Positions 1 to 8,977 of a DNA stretch of 64,000 nt are shown here, piece after piece. Source of the stretch: an uncultured Prochlorococcus sp. (lineage in GTDB: Bacteria; Cyanobacteriota; Cyanobacteriia; PCC-6307; Cyanobiaceae). The stretch's first letter is position 1. Each line of letters opens with the position of its first letter. Both the position numbers and the translations under genes were made by a program. The stretch is taken from positions 1 through 64,000 of the forward strand of contig CACFAG010000005.1 of NCBI GenBank assembly GCA_902564235.1, read 5' to 3'. The notes beneath the pieces are model-generated. The model made no database searches. It was not told the origin of the DNA and saw only the letters and a program-made list of their open reading frames with translations.

Positions 1-936
1 AATTCCTTCGTAAGGATATATTTTAAGAATATCTCCTGTTTTCATATGAGATACATCAGCTTCTATAGGGAAAGCTCCTGAATCTTGAGCAGTATTGAAG
101 AAAATAGGAGCTATTTTGCTACCAATTATTATTCCACCTGTTTTTTTGTTTGGGACAAAAGGAATATCTTCACCTATATGCCAGATGAGTGAATTAATTG
201 CAGATTTTCTAGAACTACCTGTACCAACAACATCTCCAACATAGGCTATTGGTAAATTTTGTTTTTTTAAATTATCAATAATCTTTAGTCCATCTGGTTT
301 TTTAAATTCCAACATAGCTAATGCGTGCATTGGTATGTCAGGGCGTGTTGTTGCATGTACAGCCGGAGATAAGTCATCTGTGTTTGTCTCCCCGTCAACT
401 TTAAATACTAAGCAAGTAATCTCTTTCTCTAGAACTTTTTTATTTTTGAACCATTCTGCATCTGCCCAACTATTTACAACTTCCATTGCATAAATATTCT
501 TTCGAGATAATTCATAAATCTCATTAGCTGAGTCGTAAACAAGAATAATATTTTTTAAAACTTCTGCTGCCTTTTTAGCAAGTAAACTATTTTCGCCTTT
601 AAGTATTTCGACCAGAGAATTTACATTATATCCGCCTATCATTGTTCCTAGTATCTCAATTGCTTTTTCAGAGTTTATGAATTTGCTATATTTTTCTGAA
701 TTAATAACAGCTGTAAGCCAGCTTGCTTTTACATAAGCAGCTTCATCAACTCCTGGTGGTACTCTATTTATTAACAAATCAAGTAGATATGAGGAATCGT
801 AATTACTTTCTTGTTCCAATAATTTTGTAACGCAATTCGTTTGCTCAGCATTTAATGGTAAAGGTGGTATTCCTTTGGCAGCTCTTTCAGCTACATGATC
901 TGCATAATCTTTTAGCAATGTTTTCAAATTCTTCAT
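1..936 (-). CDS. acnB: Aconitate hydratase B, N-terminal part (cut by left window edge)
   Basis: The frame starts at ATG 936 on the minus strand and stays open to base 1, giving 312 visible residues. It begins MKNLKTLLKDYADHVAERAA, followed by a helical N-terminal region and then a stretch with TDDLSPAVHATTRP and VGDVVGTGSSRKSAINSL. Those segments are typical of the HEAT-like and swivel domains that precede the catalytic domains in AcnB-type aconitases. The iron-sulfur-binding cysteines lie in the missing part. AcnB interconverts citrate and isocitrate in the cytosol and feeds 2-oxoglutarate synthesis for nitrogen assimilation. The gene is transcribed away from the DAHP synthase gene across a 97 bp shared upstream region. 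Assignment is confident; the full length cannot be seen. Confidence 0.93.
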   Translation of the reverse strand, partial: MKNLKTLLKDYADHVAERAAKGIPPLPLNAEQTNCVTKLLEQESNYDSSYLLDLLINRVPPGVDEAAYVKASWLTAVINSEKYSKFINSEKAIEILGTMIGGYNVNSLVEILKGENSLLAKKAAEVLKNIILVYDSANEIYELSRKNIYAMEVVNSWADAEWFKNKKVLEKEITCLVFKVDGETNTDDLSPAVHATTRPDIPMHALAMLEFKKPDGLKIIDNLKKQNLPIAYVGDVVGTGSSRKSAINSLIWHIGEDIPFVPNKKTGGIIIGSKIAPIFFNTAQDSGAFPIEADVSHMKTGDILKIYPYEGI

Positions 937-1033
937 TAGTAAGGTTTAATGCCTAATCTATTGTTATTTTTAATATTGAAAAGGAGAGTATTCATAAATG
1001 CTTTTTTAAATATTCAAACTTCTTAATTAATCA

Positions 1034-2101
1034 ATGACAACATCATCAAATAATTCAGCTTTAGAAAAGACATCAGATTTACATGTTGTTGAAACACGTC
1101 CATTAATACCTCCAAGCAGATTACATAATGATATACCTTTAGATTACACCTCCGCTAATACGGTATCTAAAACTAGAAGATCGATACAAAATATATTGCA
1201 TCATAATGATCATAAGCTTTTAGTAATTGTTGGTCCATGTTCAATTCATGATCTAGAGGCAGCGAAGGAATATTCAAAATATATTCAAAATTTTCGAGAA
1301 ATTTACAAAGATAAATTAGAAATAATTATGAGAGTATATTTTGAGAAACCTAGAACAACTATTGGTTGGAAGGGACTTATAAATGATCCTCATCTAGATG
1401 ATTCTTATGATATTAATACTGGTTTAAGGAGGGCCAGAAGTTTGCTTTCATATCTAGCAACACGTGGAATACCTTCTGCTACAGAATTACTAGACCCAAT
1501 TGTTCCACAATATATTGCTGATTTGATCAGTTGGACAGCCATAGGTGCGAGGACTACTGAAAGTCAAACTCATAGGGAAATGGCATCAGGTTTGTCAATG
1601 CCTATAGGCTTTAAAAACGGAACTGATGGTTCTTTTACTACTGCAATCAATGCAATGCAGGCAGCTTCAAAATCCCATCATTTCCTAGGTGTAAATGCTA
1701 ATGGAATGGCTTCTATTGTTAATACTACAGGAAATCCAGATGGTCATATAGTTTTAAGAGGTGGCTCAAATGGACCAAATTTTGAAAGTCAACACGTTCA
1801 AAGAATTTCATCTGAATTAAAGCAATTTAATCTTCCTCATAGAGTTATGATTGATTGTAGTCATGGAAATTCCAATAAAGATTTTCGAAAACAGTCTGAA
1901 GTCTTAAAAAATATAGCTTCTCAAATTAGGAATGGTGAAAAAAATATATTAGGGGTCATGCTTGAAAGTCATTTGAAGGAAGGTAATCAAAAACTTCTTA
2001 AAAAAGAGGGCCTTGAGTTTGGCAGAAGTATTACAGATGCATGTATAGATGTAGAAACAACAAAAGAATTACTTGCTATTTTATACAATTCGCTTAGTTA
2101 G
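1034..2101 (+). CDS. 3-deoxy-7-phosphoheptulonate (DAHP) synthase, class I
   Basis: This 355-residue protein condenses phosphoenolpyruvate and erythrose 4-phosphate in the first step of the shikimate pathway. It shows the class I AroF/G/H signature GPCSIHD at residues 67-73, MRVYFEKPRTTIGWKGLI after it, GARTTESQTHREMASGLSMP in the middle, and the metal-binding segment MIDCSHGNSNK near residue 275. Length matches the roughly 350-residue family norm. The start is ATG 1034. The last 8 bp overlap the convergent membrane-protein gene. Allosteric specificity (Phe, Tyr or Trp) cannot be read from the sequence, so I give no aroF/G/H letter. The product feeds aromatic amino acids and, through chorismate, the PabB/PabC and chorismate lyase enzymes encoded nearby. 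Confidence 0.95.
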   Translation: MTTSSNNSALEKTSDLHVVETRPLIPPSRLHNDIPLDYTSANTVSKTRRSIQNILHHNDHKLLVIVGPCSIHDLEAAKEYSKYIQNFREIYKDKLEIIMRVYFEKPRTTIGWKGLINDPHLDDSYDINTGLRRARSLLSYLATRGIPSATELLDPIVPQYIADLISWTAIGARTTESQTHREMASGLSMPIGFKNGTDGSFTTAINAMQAASKSHHFLGVNANGMASIVNTTGNPDGHIVLRGGSNGPNFESQHVQRISSELKQFNLPHRVMIDCSHGNSNKDFRKQSEVLKNIASQIRNGEKNILGVMLESHLKEGNQKLLKKEGLEFGRSITDACIDVETTKELLAILYNSLS

Positions 2102-2735
2102 TTATAAAAAAATTAAAAAATAATGCTGAAGCAATTGGAACAATGATATTATCTATCCCTAAAACACTAAATTGTTCAAGCAAAGTCGCAAAAAAAGCTA
2201 TTGTAAAATAATTTAAATTAAAACTATTTTGTTGGGTATATCCTATTGAGCAAACTACTATCAAGCTTGTTAAAAACATTGTCAAAGTGCCAATTAAAGA
2301 TTTTTTTTGTTTAAAAAAAATCCAACTCTTTGAGTTAAAGCTTTTCCCTATTAACCCAGCTAATCCATCACCAAAAGTCATTAAAAAAAATCCAGTAATT
2401 AATGCATATGGATCTTTTTCCCAGAAAAGAAAAATCAAAATAAATAAACTTAGACAATAAAATAATGTTCCATAACTCTTTCTTTCAACATCTTCAATTG
2501 TTGGAAATAATCTATAGTTGTAATTGATGAAAACCATTAATGAAACGATTCCTGTAAAAATAAGCGCTGAATTTTGATCTATTTTTAAAAATTGTGCAAT
2601 GGGTATTAGTGGCCCTATTCCAATATGTATAATTTTTCTGACGATTTCTCTTCTATTTTCATTATATTTTTTAAAAACTATTGATACTAAAAAAATTGAA
2701 ACTAAATATAATAAAATTACAGCAAATTTTATCAA
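2094..2735 (-). CDS. Phytol/dolichol kinase-like integral membrane protein
   Basis: This is a 213-residue, very hydrophobic protein with about six membrane segments. Two motifs place it in the CTP-dependent polyprenol kinase and phosphatidate cytidylyltransferase-like superfamily: RKIIHIGIG near residue 34, and FGDGLAGLIGKSFNSKSW near residue 120. In cyanobacteria and plastids a member of this family (VTE5) phosphorylates phytol for tocopherol or chlorophyll salvage, so phytol kinase is the best guess. The substrate is not proven. The first usable start is TTG 2735, only 5 bp after the sigma factor stop, which suggests translational coupling. The 3' end overlaps the convergent DAHP synthase gene by 8 bp. 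Confidence 0.7.
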   Translation of the reverse strand: MIKFAVILLYLVSIFLVSIVFKKYNENRREIVRKIIHIGIGPLIPIAQFLKIDQNSALIFTGIVSLMVFINYNYRLFPTIEDVERKSYGTLFYCLSLFILIFLFWEKDPYALITGFFLMTFGDGLAGLIGKSFNSKSWIFFKQKKSLIGTLTMFLTSLIVVCSIGYTQQNSFNLNYFTIAFFATLLEQFSVLGIDNIIVPIASALFFNFFITN

Positions 2736-2740
2736 TTTTA

Positions 2741-3760
2741 TTAAGCAGCTTTTTGATGAGTTGTCATTACTCTAAGTTTTAATATTGCTTTAGCTTCTAG
2801 TTGCCTTACTCTTTCTCTTGAAACATTAATTTGTCTTCCTATTTCTGCGAGTGTTAATGGTTCTTCACCATCTAAGCCAAATCTTAGCTTCATGATTTTT
2901 TGTTCTCTTTCATTTAATTGCGAAAGCCAAGTTCCTAAATGCTCTTTTTGAATAGTTCTATCCATACCCTCCATAGGTTCTTCACAGTTTGGATCAGGTA
3001 TAAGTTCTCCTAATGTACTTCTGTCTTCTTCGCCTCTTGCATGAGCATCTAATGAGGCGCAAGGAGCACTTTGAGAAATTAAATCTTCTAAGTCTTTTTG
3101 ATCAATTCCCATCTCAGTTGCCATTTCCAATCTGGTAGGTTGTCTTCCAAATTTATGTGACAATTCTCTAGAGACTCTTCTCATTTTGGATAGTTTTTCA
3201 CTTATGTGAATAGGCAAACGAATTGTTCTTGCGCTGTTATCAATAGCCCGTGTCATTCCTTGCCTAATCCACCAGTAAGCATAAGTTGAGAATTTATATC
3301 CCATAGCTGGATCAAATTTATCTACGGCTCTTTCAAGGCCAATAGCACCTTCTTGAACAAGGTCTAATAATTCAAGTCCTTGATTTTGGTATTTTTTTGC
3401 AACGGAGACAACTAGCCTTAGATTAGCTGCCATCATTCGATCTCTTGCTTTTTTGCCAATCTTAATTTGATAAAGATTTCGTTGCGTTCTATCAGTTTCA
3501 GGAATTTGTAGCAGCTTTTTCATGTTTTGAACATGATGAGCTAACTCTATTTCCTCTGCTGGAGTCAAAAGAGGTACTCTACCAATGCTACTTAAGTAAT
3601 AGCCAATGGAATCTGAAGCGAGTCTTCCAGATTTTTTTTGGCTTTGTTTTGTACTTAGACTGGATTTTGATTTGCGAGACATGCCCGCAGTGTTTGGTAA
3701 TCTTGGCTCATCAAAATTATTATCTGAAGAGCTCTTAGCAGATTCCAGAGGGATCCCCAT
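2741..3760 (-). CDS. Group 2 (RpoD-like) RNA polymerase sigma factor
   Basis: This 339-residue sigma-70 family protein has region 1.2 (DSIGYYLSSIGRVPLLTPAEE near residue 50), region 2 with LVQEGAIGLERAVDKFDP and FSTYAYWWIRQGMTRAID, region 3, and a region 4.2 helix-turn-helix (LTLAEIGRQINVSRERVRQL) near the C-terminus. The long acidic region 1.1 of a primary SigA is absent; the N-terminus is a short Ser/Lys-rich tail. That, and the length, argue for a nonessential group 2 factor, of which marine picocyanobacteria carry several. The start is ATG 3760, with a perfect GGAGG eight bases upstream; an in-frame GTG one codon earlier is less well placed. The 206 bp region up to ppk carries its promoter. 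Target genes are unknown. Confidence 0.9.
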   Translation of the reverse strand: MGIPLESAKSSSDNNFDEPRLPNTAGMSRKSKSSLSTKQSQKKSGRLASDSIGYYLSSIGRVPLLTPAEEIELAHHVQNMKKLLQIPETDRTQRNLYQIKIGKKARDRMMAANLRLVVSVAKKYQNQGLELLDLVQEGAIGLERAVDKFDPAMGYKFSTYAYWWIRQGMTRAIDNSARTIRLPIHISEKLSKMRRVSRELSHKFGRQPTRLEMATEMGIDQKDLEDLISQSAPCASLDAHARGEEDRSTLGELIPDPNCEEPMEGMDRTIQKEHLGTWLSQLNEREQKIMKLRFGLDGEEPLTLAEIGRQINVSRERVRQLEAKAILKLRVMTTHQKAA

Positions 3761-3768
3761 CACCCTGG

Positions 3769-3773
3769 CCTCC
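3769..3773 (-). promoter_or_regulatory. Strong Shine-Dalgarno site of the sigma factor gene
   Basis: The minus strand reads GGAGG, then 8 nt, then ATG at 3760. This decides the start over the GTG one codon upstream. Such a complete Shine-Dalgarno is uncommon among the genes in this window, where most starts have weak or no visible complementarity. Confidence 0.7.
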
Positions 3774-3845
3774 TAAAATAATGGATTTTTTAAAAAACTA
3801 GCACTGAAATTGAAATAAAAACTGCTTTTACTTTGAAACTTTAAA

Positions 3846-3867
3846 GACAAAAAAATTTTTTTTTGTC
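3846..3867. repeat. Perfect 22-nt A/T inverted repeat upstream of the sigma factor gene
   Basis: The sequence is GAC-A7, a TT centre, then T7-GTC, so ten bases on each side pair perfectly. It sits in the 206 bp gap between ppk and the sigma factor gene, about 85 bp before the sigma start. It could be a weak hairpin, a DNA-bending A/T tract or a protein-binding palindrome. A second imperfect inverted repeat (TCAAT, 7 nt, ATTGA) lies nearby at 3882-3898. Neither is tied to a known regulator. Confidence 0.35.
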
Positions 3868-3969
3868 CTAATTTCTCGAAATCAATTGATATGATTGACT
3901 TTTATAAAAATAAAAAAAAATTTAAAATATTAAGTATTTTTTTAAATGTTATAAAAATCAATATTCTTT

Positions 3970-6048
3970 TTATTTTTCTATGAGATCAATTTGTGAACGA
4001 TTTTCGGAGGAGTCTAATGCATATTTTTCATAAGAACCATCTTCTTTCATTATCCAAGAAAAGTAATCATCTTTAATATATATTTGCAAAAGAGCTTGTA
4101 TTTGGGATTTTAATCCAAAATCTTCTATTGGAGTAACAGCTTCTATCCTTCTATCAAGGTTTCTTTTCATCCAATCTGCACTACCGATAAAAACTTCATT
4201 ATCATCGTTATTACAAAACCAAAAAATTCTTGAGTGTTCAAGAAAATGCCCAATAATGCTTTTGACTTTAATATTTTCACTTAAATTTTTTCTTTGGGGA
4301 TATAAGCAACAAATACCTCTTATGATAAGACTAATTTTTACACCGGAATTGGAAGCTAAATAAAGAAGATTTATTATTTCTGGGTCTACTAAAGAATTCA
4401 TTTTTGCAATTATTTCAGCTTTTTTACCTTCCCCTGCATTTTTAATTTCCCTTTTTATTAGAAATATAAACTTCTCTCTCATTGATGAGGGAGAAACTAA
4501 TAATTTTTGATAATTTTTTTGTTTAGAAAAACCTGATAAGTAATTAAATAATTCAAGTAAATCTGATGCAATATCAGGATCTGTTGAAAGAAATCCTAAA
4601 TCTGTATAAAACCTTGAAGTATTAGAATTATAGTTTCCAGTTCCTATATGAAAATAATTTCTTAATCGACCTTTTTCTTTTCTAACAATTAAAGCTATTT
4701 TTGTATGTGTTTTAAATCCTATGATCCCATATACAACATGAATTCCGGCTTGTTCAAGTTGTTTCGCCCATTGAATATTATTGTCTTCATCAAATCTTGC
4801 TTTCAGTTCAACAAGAGTCATTACTTCTTTCCCATTCTCTGCAGCTCTAATTAAAGCTGTGATGATAGGAGAATCCTTTGAAACCCGATATAACGTAATT
4901 TTTATAGCCATTACAAGTGGATCATCAGCTGCTCTATTTATAAATTCTTCAACTGAACTTTTAAATGAATCGTACGGATGATGAAGCAGAATATTTTTTT
5001 TCCTAAGTATCTTAAAAATTGAATTGAGGCTTTTGTTTGAATGCAAATCTAAATTTTTTAATTCCGGATGAGTTTTCCCAATTAGCAAATTTTCTTTTAA
5101 ATCGTCTCTATTAATTTTTGTCAGCTGATTTAAATCGTCAAGGCCTAATAAACTTTTGCAAAAGTATATATATTCTTCTTGAATTGAGATACTGTCAATA
5201 AGTAATTTTAGAATATTTTCTGGCATTTCAGATTCAACTTCTAATCTAACTACGTCTCCACCTAATCTTCTCTTTTGCAAACTTTGTTCAACTGCTATAA
5301 GAAGATCATCAGCTTCAAGTTCTTTCAATTCTAAATCTGCATCTCTTGTTACTCTAAAAAAAGAGTAATTTATACATTCCATTCCTTTAAATAAAGTATT
5401 TATATTATTACCAATTAAATCTTCAACACTTATGAAAAAGAGAGAATTTTCATCACTATTTTGAGTAATTTCATTGGGAATTTGTATAAATCTGTTTATT
5501 TTTTTTGTTGGTATTTTTACTCTGACAAACTGATTTTTTGAACTTTCTCCATCCCTTATTAAAGCTGCTAAGTTAAGACTTAAATTACTTATAAATGGAA
5601 ATGGATGTGCTGGATCAACAACTAGTGGAGTTAATAAAGGAAATATAGATGAAGTAAAGAAGTTATTGCACCAATTTTTTTGATTTTCACTCAGATCCTT
5701 ATATTTATTTAAAATCAAACCTTGTTTTTTTAACTCATCTTTTAATTCATTATTAATAAAGTTCTCTTGAAGATTAGTTAAACATTTTACTTCTTTGTTG
5801 ATTTTCGTTAATTGCTCTTTAGGGGTAAGTCCGTCAATACTTTTTTTGGTAATTCCTGCTTCAACTTGAGCTTTTAATGAAGCTACCCTTACCATAAAAA
5901 ATTCATCTAGATTATTACTAAAAATTGAACAAAATTTTACTTTATCTAGGACTTTATACTCCTTTTCCATACCAGTTAGGAGTACTCTTTTATTGAATTC
6001 AATCCAACTTAATTCTCTATTAATAAATACGTCAGCCTTGCTTTTCAT
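3970..6048 (-). CDS. ppk: Polyphosphate kinase 1
   Basis: This 692-residue protein reversibly polymerises the gamma phosphate of ATP into inorganic polyphosphate. It starts with the PPK1 N-domain (FINRELSWIEFNKRVL) and has HHPYDSF near residue 355, ARFDEDNNIQWAKQLE, and the two phospholipase-D-like blocks that hold the active-site histidines. Those are KTHTKIALIVRKE with the presumed autophosphorylated His near residue 448, and EHSRIFWF with His near residue 605. Length matches E. coli Ppk (688). The start ATG overlaps the MFS stop in a TAATG arrangement, so translation is probably coupled. Polyphosphate storage fits an organism living under phosphorus limitation. Confidence 0.97.
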   Translation of the reverse strand: MKSKADVFINRELSWIEFNKRVLLTGMEKEYKVLDKVKFCSIFSNNLDEFFMVRVASLKAQVEAGITKKSIDGLTPKEQLTKINKEVKCLTNLQENFINNELKDELKKQGLILNKYKDLSENQKNWCNNFFTSSIFPLLTPLVVDPAHPFPFISNLSLNLAALIRDGESSKNQFVRVKIPTKKINRFIQIPNEITQNSDENSLFFISVEDLIGNNINTLFKGMECINYSFFRVTRDADLELKELEADDLLIAVEQSLQKRRLGGDVVRLEVESEMPENILKLLIDSISIQEEYIYFCKSLLGLDDLNQLTKINRDDLKENLLIGKTHPELKNLDLHSNKSLNSIFKILRKKNILLHHPYDSFKSSVEEFINRAADDPLVMAIKITLYRVSKDSPIITALIRAAENGKEVMTLVELKARFDEDNNIQWAKQLEQAGIHVVYGIIGFKTHTKIALIVRKEKGRLRNYFHIGTGNYNSNTSRFYTDLGFLSTDPDIASDLLELFNYLSGFSKQKNYQKLLVSPSSMREKFIFLIKREIKNAGEGKKAEIIAKMNSLVDPEIINLLYLASNSGVKISLIIRGICCLYPQRKNLSENIKVKSIIGHFLEHSRIFWFCNNDDNEVFIGSADWMKRNLDRRIEAVTPIEDFGLKSQIQALLQIYIKDDYFSWIMKEDGSYEKYALDSSENRSQIDLIEK

Positions 6049-7331
6049 TAAGTTACTTTTGATTTTTGATTGTTAAAAGAATTATTATTTTTACCCTCTG
6101 CAATAAGGTATATCATGAAAAGTAAGATAACGGAACCAGCTATAAAAGGTGATTTAGGACCAAAACTATCATAAACCCTTCCGGCCATTGCAATTCCTAA
6201 AACTCCTCCAAGACTCTGTAGACCCTGAAGGTTACTTAAAATTGATCCTTGTTTAGCAATGTCTAATTTCTTTGATATTAGTGCTCTTAACGTGGGCGTA
6301 ATTAACCCTGCCCCAATTGCTAAAAATGAAACAGCTGAATAAATATTAATTGTCGCATTTGCTTTTGGAGCAGTTATTAAAAGACCACATGCTATAAGAA
6401 TAAAGCCTGATCCGATAAGTGTTAATCGCATCTCGCCAAATTGCTTTACTAGAGGCCCAATTAATCCTCCCTGAACGATAATTGCAATTATTCCTACTAC
6501 AACAAGAGTTCCACTTGATGCTTTGGTCGTCCAGTTTAAAGATTCTTGAAGGAAAAATATAAGGATATTGGTTAATCCAGTAAAAGCAATAAAGTAAATA
6601 AAAAAAGCTAATGATAATTTTTTAATCTTTTTTTCTTTGAAAACTGTAAACAGAGCTTTTAAAGGGTTTTTAACAATATTTTTTGATTTATTTGAGTCAC
6701 TATTAGGCATAGTTTCTGGTAAGTAAAAAAATACAAGGAAAAAATTTATTATTGGAATGATTGAGGCTATCAAAACTGGAATAATAAAATTATTATTTGT
6801 ATTTTTTGCAAAAATTACAACAAAAATATTTCCTAAGAAAAAACTTAAACCAAAAGCTACACCAATTAGACCAAATGTTTTTGCTCTTTTTTCAGGGCTT
6901 GAAATATCTGCAAGAATTGTTGTTGCAGTAGCTGCAGTACCCCCACTTAAACCGTCAATTAGTCTCGCTAAAAATAATAAAAATAACGGGATAGAGGCTA
7001 TTGAATTTGACCAATTAAAAAGAACTGTAAAAGATAATATAGATATTCCTATTATTGAACCAGTTATACAAAAAAGAGTGACAGGTCTTCTTCCATATCT
7101 ATCACACATAAGTCCTATAAAAGGGGAAGCTGTAAATTGAGCTAATTGGTAAGTGCATGATAATAAACCATATGTACTTGCTTTAGAGTCAAAAAGTAAA
7201 ACAAAAGAGGGTAATATGGGTAAAAGTATACTTTCACTTAAACGATCATTAAGAAGAGTGATAAAAGCACTTAGAAGAGTAAATTTTTTGTTTGGTTTCA
7301 ATGAACTTTCTTTCACAATATTTACCTTCAT
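6048..7331 (-). CDS. Major facilitator superfamily transporter (efflux type)
   Basis: This 427-residue protein has about 12 predicted membrane helices. The MFS signature between helices 2 and 3 is visible as GLMCDRYGRRPVTL near residue 78, and the helix 4-5 region reads RLIDGLSGGTAATATTILAD. That pattern resembles TetA/Bcr-type drug:H+ antiporters of the 12-helix DHA1 group. The true substrate is unknown. A charged cytoplasmic loop near residues 205-235 separates the two six-helix halves. It lies directly upstream of ppk with a 1 nt overlap and is divergent from cobA, whose start is only about 42 bp away. Confidence 0.82.
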   Translation of the reverse strand: MKVNIVKESSLKPNKKFTLLSAFITLLNDRLSESILLPILPSFVLLFDSKASTYGLLSCTYQLAQFTASPFIGLMCDRYGRRPVTLFCITGSIIGISILSFTVLFNWSNSIASIPLFLLFLARLIDGLSGGTAATATTILADISSPEKRAKTFGLIGVAFGLSFFLGNIFVVIFAKNTNNNFIIPVLIASIIPIINFFLVFFYLPETMPNSDSNKSKNIVKNPLKALFTVFKEKKIKKLSLAFFIYFIAFTGLTNILIFFLQESLNWTTKASSGTLVVVGIIAIIVQGGLIGPLVKQFGEMRLTLIGSGFILIACGLLITAPKANATINIYSAVSFLAIGAGLITPTLRALISKKLDIAKQGSILSNLQGLQSLGGVLGIAMAGRVYDSFGPKSPFIAGSVILLFMIYLIAEGKNNNSFNNQKSKVT

Positions 7332-7363
7332 TGCAATTAACTTTTACTACCATACTTGTTAAT

Positions 7364-7367
7364 GGAG
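7364..7367 (+). promoter_or_regulatory. Shine-Dalgarno site pointing to a GTG start for cobA
   Basis: GGAG at 7364-7367 is followed by six bases and then GTG at 7374, the ideal spacing. The in-frame ATG at 7362 and TTG at 7356 overlap or precede this motif and have no such site. Translation from the GTG gives an N-terminus reading MPGIVYLVGAGPGDPELLT, which matches the usual beginning of this family. Confidence 0.6.
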
Positions 7368-7373
7368 ATTATT

Positions 7374-8177
7374 GTGCCCGGCATTGTTTATTTAGTTGGA
7401 GCAGGTCCCGGTGACCCTGAGCTTTTAACTCTTAAAGCTTTGCGCCTAATAAAAAATTGTGATGCATTAGTTCATGATGCTTTAATCCCGGATGAAATAA
7501 CAAAAGAGACAGGAAAAAATACAGAAATTTTTCATGTAGGCAAAAGAGCTGGGAAGTGTTCTGTACCTCAGGCTGAAACTAATGCTCTTATTTTGAAATT
7601 GGCAAAAGAAGGCAAAAATGTTGTAAGGCTTAAAGGGGGAGATCCATTTGTTTTTTCACGAGGTGGTGAAGAAGTATCTTTTTTAGAAGAAAATGGAGTT
7701 TCAGTTGAAATAGTGCCTGGTATAACTTCTGGTATAGCTGCACCAACATATTTTGGTATTCCGCTAACACATAGAGATGCTGCAAGTTCTGTAACTTTTG
7801 TCACTGGGCATGAAAATGTACATAAAGAAAAAAAGAGTGTCAACTGGAGAGATTTAGCTAAATCATCAGATAGCTTAGTTATTTTTATGGGTATAAAAAA
7901 TATTGAATTTATTGTTGAAGAATTAATTTTAGGTGGTCTATCTAAGAATACAAAGTGCGCTGTAATTCAGGAAGCTACTTTGAAAAATCAAAAATGCTTT
8001 ATAGAGAGATTAGATAATCTCCCAGATAAAATCAAAGATAAAGAATTTTTAGCTCCATCAATAATCATTATTGGAAAAATTGTTGAATTTAAGGTTAATA
8101 ACAATATAACTAAAGTATCTGATGTCTATTTACCAGATATTAATAAAGTTCAACTATACAATAAATTCCAAAAGTAA
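7374..8177 (+). CDS. cobA: Uroporphyrinogen-III C-methyltransferase
   Basis: From GTG 7374 this gives 267 residues of a single-domain SUMT. It transfers two methyl groups from S-adenosylmethionine to uroporphyrinogen III to make precorrin-2, the branch to cobalamin and siroheme. Diagnostic motifs are YLVGAGPGDPELLTLKALR at the N-terminus, RLKGGDPFVFSRGGEE near residue 85 and VPGITSGIAAPTYFGIPLTHR near residue 115. No CysG-type dehydrogenase/ferrochelatase domain is fused. An alternative start is ATG 7362. The 3' end overlaps the convergent pabC by 28 bp. A second cobalamin gene, cobH, lies about 54 kb away in the window, so the pathway is scattered. Confidence 0.94.
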   Translation: MPGIVYLVGAGPGDPELLTLKALRLIKNCDALVHDALIPDEITKETGKNTEIFHVGKRAGKCSVPQAETNALILKLAKEGKNVVRLKGGDPFVFSRGGEEVSFLEENGVSVEIVPGITSGIAAPTYFGIPLTHRDAASSVTFVTGHENVHKEKKSVNWRDLAKSSDSLVIFMGIKNIEFIVEELILGGLSKNTKCAVIQEATLKNQKCFIERLDNLPDKIKDKEFLAPSIIIIGKIVEFKVNNNITKVSDVYLPDINKVQLYNKFQK

Positions 8178-8977
8178 ATTGGATCGAATTTAGTTTGAAG
8201 CTTTAAATCATTAACTTGATAAATTTGTTTGCAAGATAAGCTATTAATTGCAACTATTATGTCATCATTTTGAAATACTGGACGAATTAATTCTTCTTTT
8301 ACAATGTTCAATTTTAAAGCTTTAGAAACCATAACCCCTTCTAAGCAGCCACTCTCTTTTCTAGGAGTTATCCATTGATTATTTCTTTTAATTATAAGAT
8401 TAAATGTACTTCCACAACAAAGTTCACCTGACGTATTTAGCAGGATAGAATCATCAAATGATTTTTCATTAGCTTCTGTCAAAGCTTGTATTGCCTGATT
8501 ATATGCAAATGTTTTGCATTTACTTAGAAGACTGAATTCATTTATTTTTTCTTTTTGACTAATAAAAACGCTTATCGGATTAAAATTTGGTTTGATTCTA
8601 TAGAACTCAAGCCATAAATTATCTAAATCTTTTGTCTCTGAAGTGCTATCAATTGTTAGTGATCGACCTTCGTTAGTTCCTCGACTATAGTTTATTCTTA
8701 CTGAAGCAAATTGATCATTCTTAAGCGATAACCTTCTAATTCCATCATTAATCAGTTGTCTTAAAGTTAATTTATTTATTTTGAGATTAATATTTAAAAT
8801 TTTGCCACTTTTTTCTAATCTTTTAAGATGTTCATCAAAAAGAACTGGTTTGTTTTCCTTTATCAAAATGGTTTCAAATATACCATCGGCAAATTTTAAT
8901 CCTCTATTATTGGCAGCAATAAATATTCTATTAATATCTAACCATTGATCCTTGTACCAGCCAAATGTTTCAATCAT
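8150..8977 (-). CDS. pabC: Class IV aminotransferase, probable 4-amino-4-deoxychorismate lyase
   Basis: This 275-residue PLP-dependent fold-type IV protein begins with the family pattern NRGLKFADGIFETILIKENK and continues with LFDEHLKRLEKS, CKTFAYNQAIQALTEA (the presumed PLP lysine region) and DDSILLNTSGELCCGSTFNL. Branched-chain aminotransferases and D-amino acid transaminases share this fold. The 4-bp overlap with pabB just upstream argues strongly for aminodeoxychorismate lyase, which releases pyruvate to give p-aminobenzoate for folate. It is the last gene of the minus-strand series and ends inside the convergent cobA. Confidence 0.83.
   Translation of the reverse strand: MIETFGWYKDQWLDINRIFIAANNRGLKFADGIFETILIKENKPVLFDEHLKRLEKSGKILNINLKINKLTLRQLINDGIRRLSLKNDQFASVRINYSRGTNEGRSLTIDSTSETKDLDNLWLEFYRIKPNFNPISVFISQKEKINEFSLLSKCKTFAYNQAIQALTEANEKSFDDSILLNTSGELCCGSTFNLIIKRNNQWITPRKESGCLEGVMVSKALKLNIVKEELIRPVFQNDDIIVAINSLSCKQIYQVNDLKLQTKFDPIYFWNLLYS

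Noticed and set aside
6757..7140. A 127-codon plus-strand frame opposite the MFS transporter
   Set aside because: It is a shadow of the transporter; the minus-strand frame has clear MFS motifs and this one has none.
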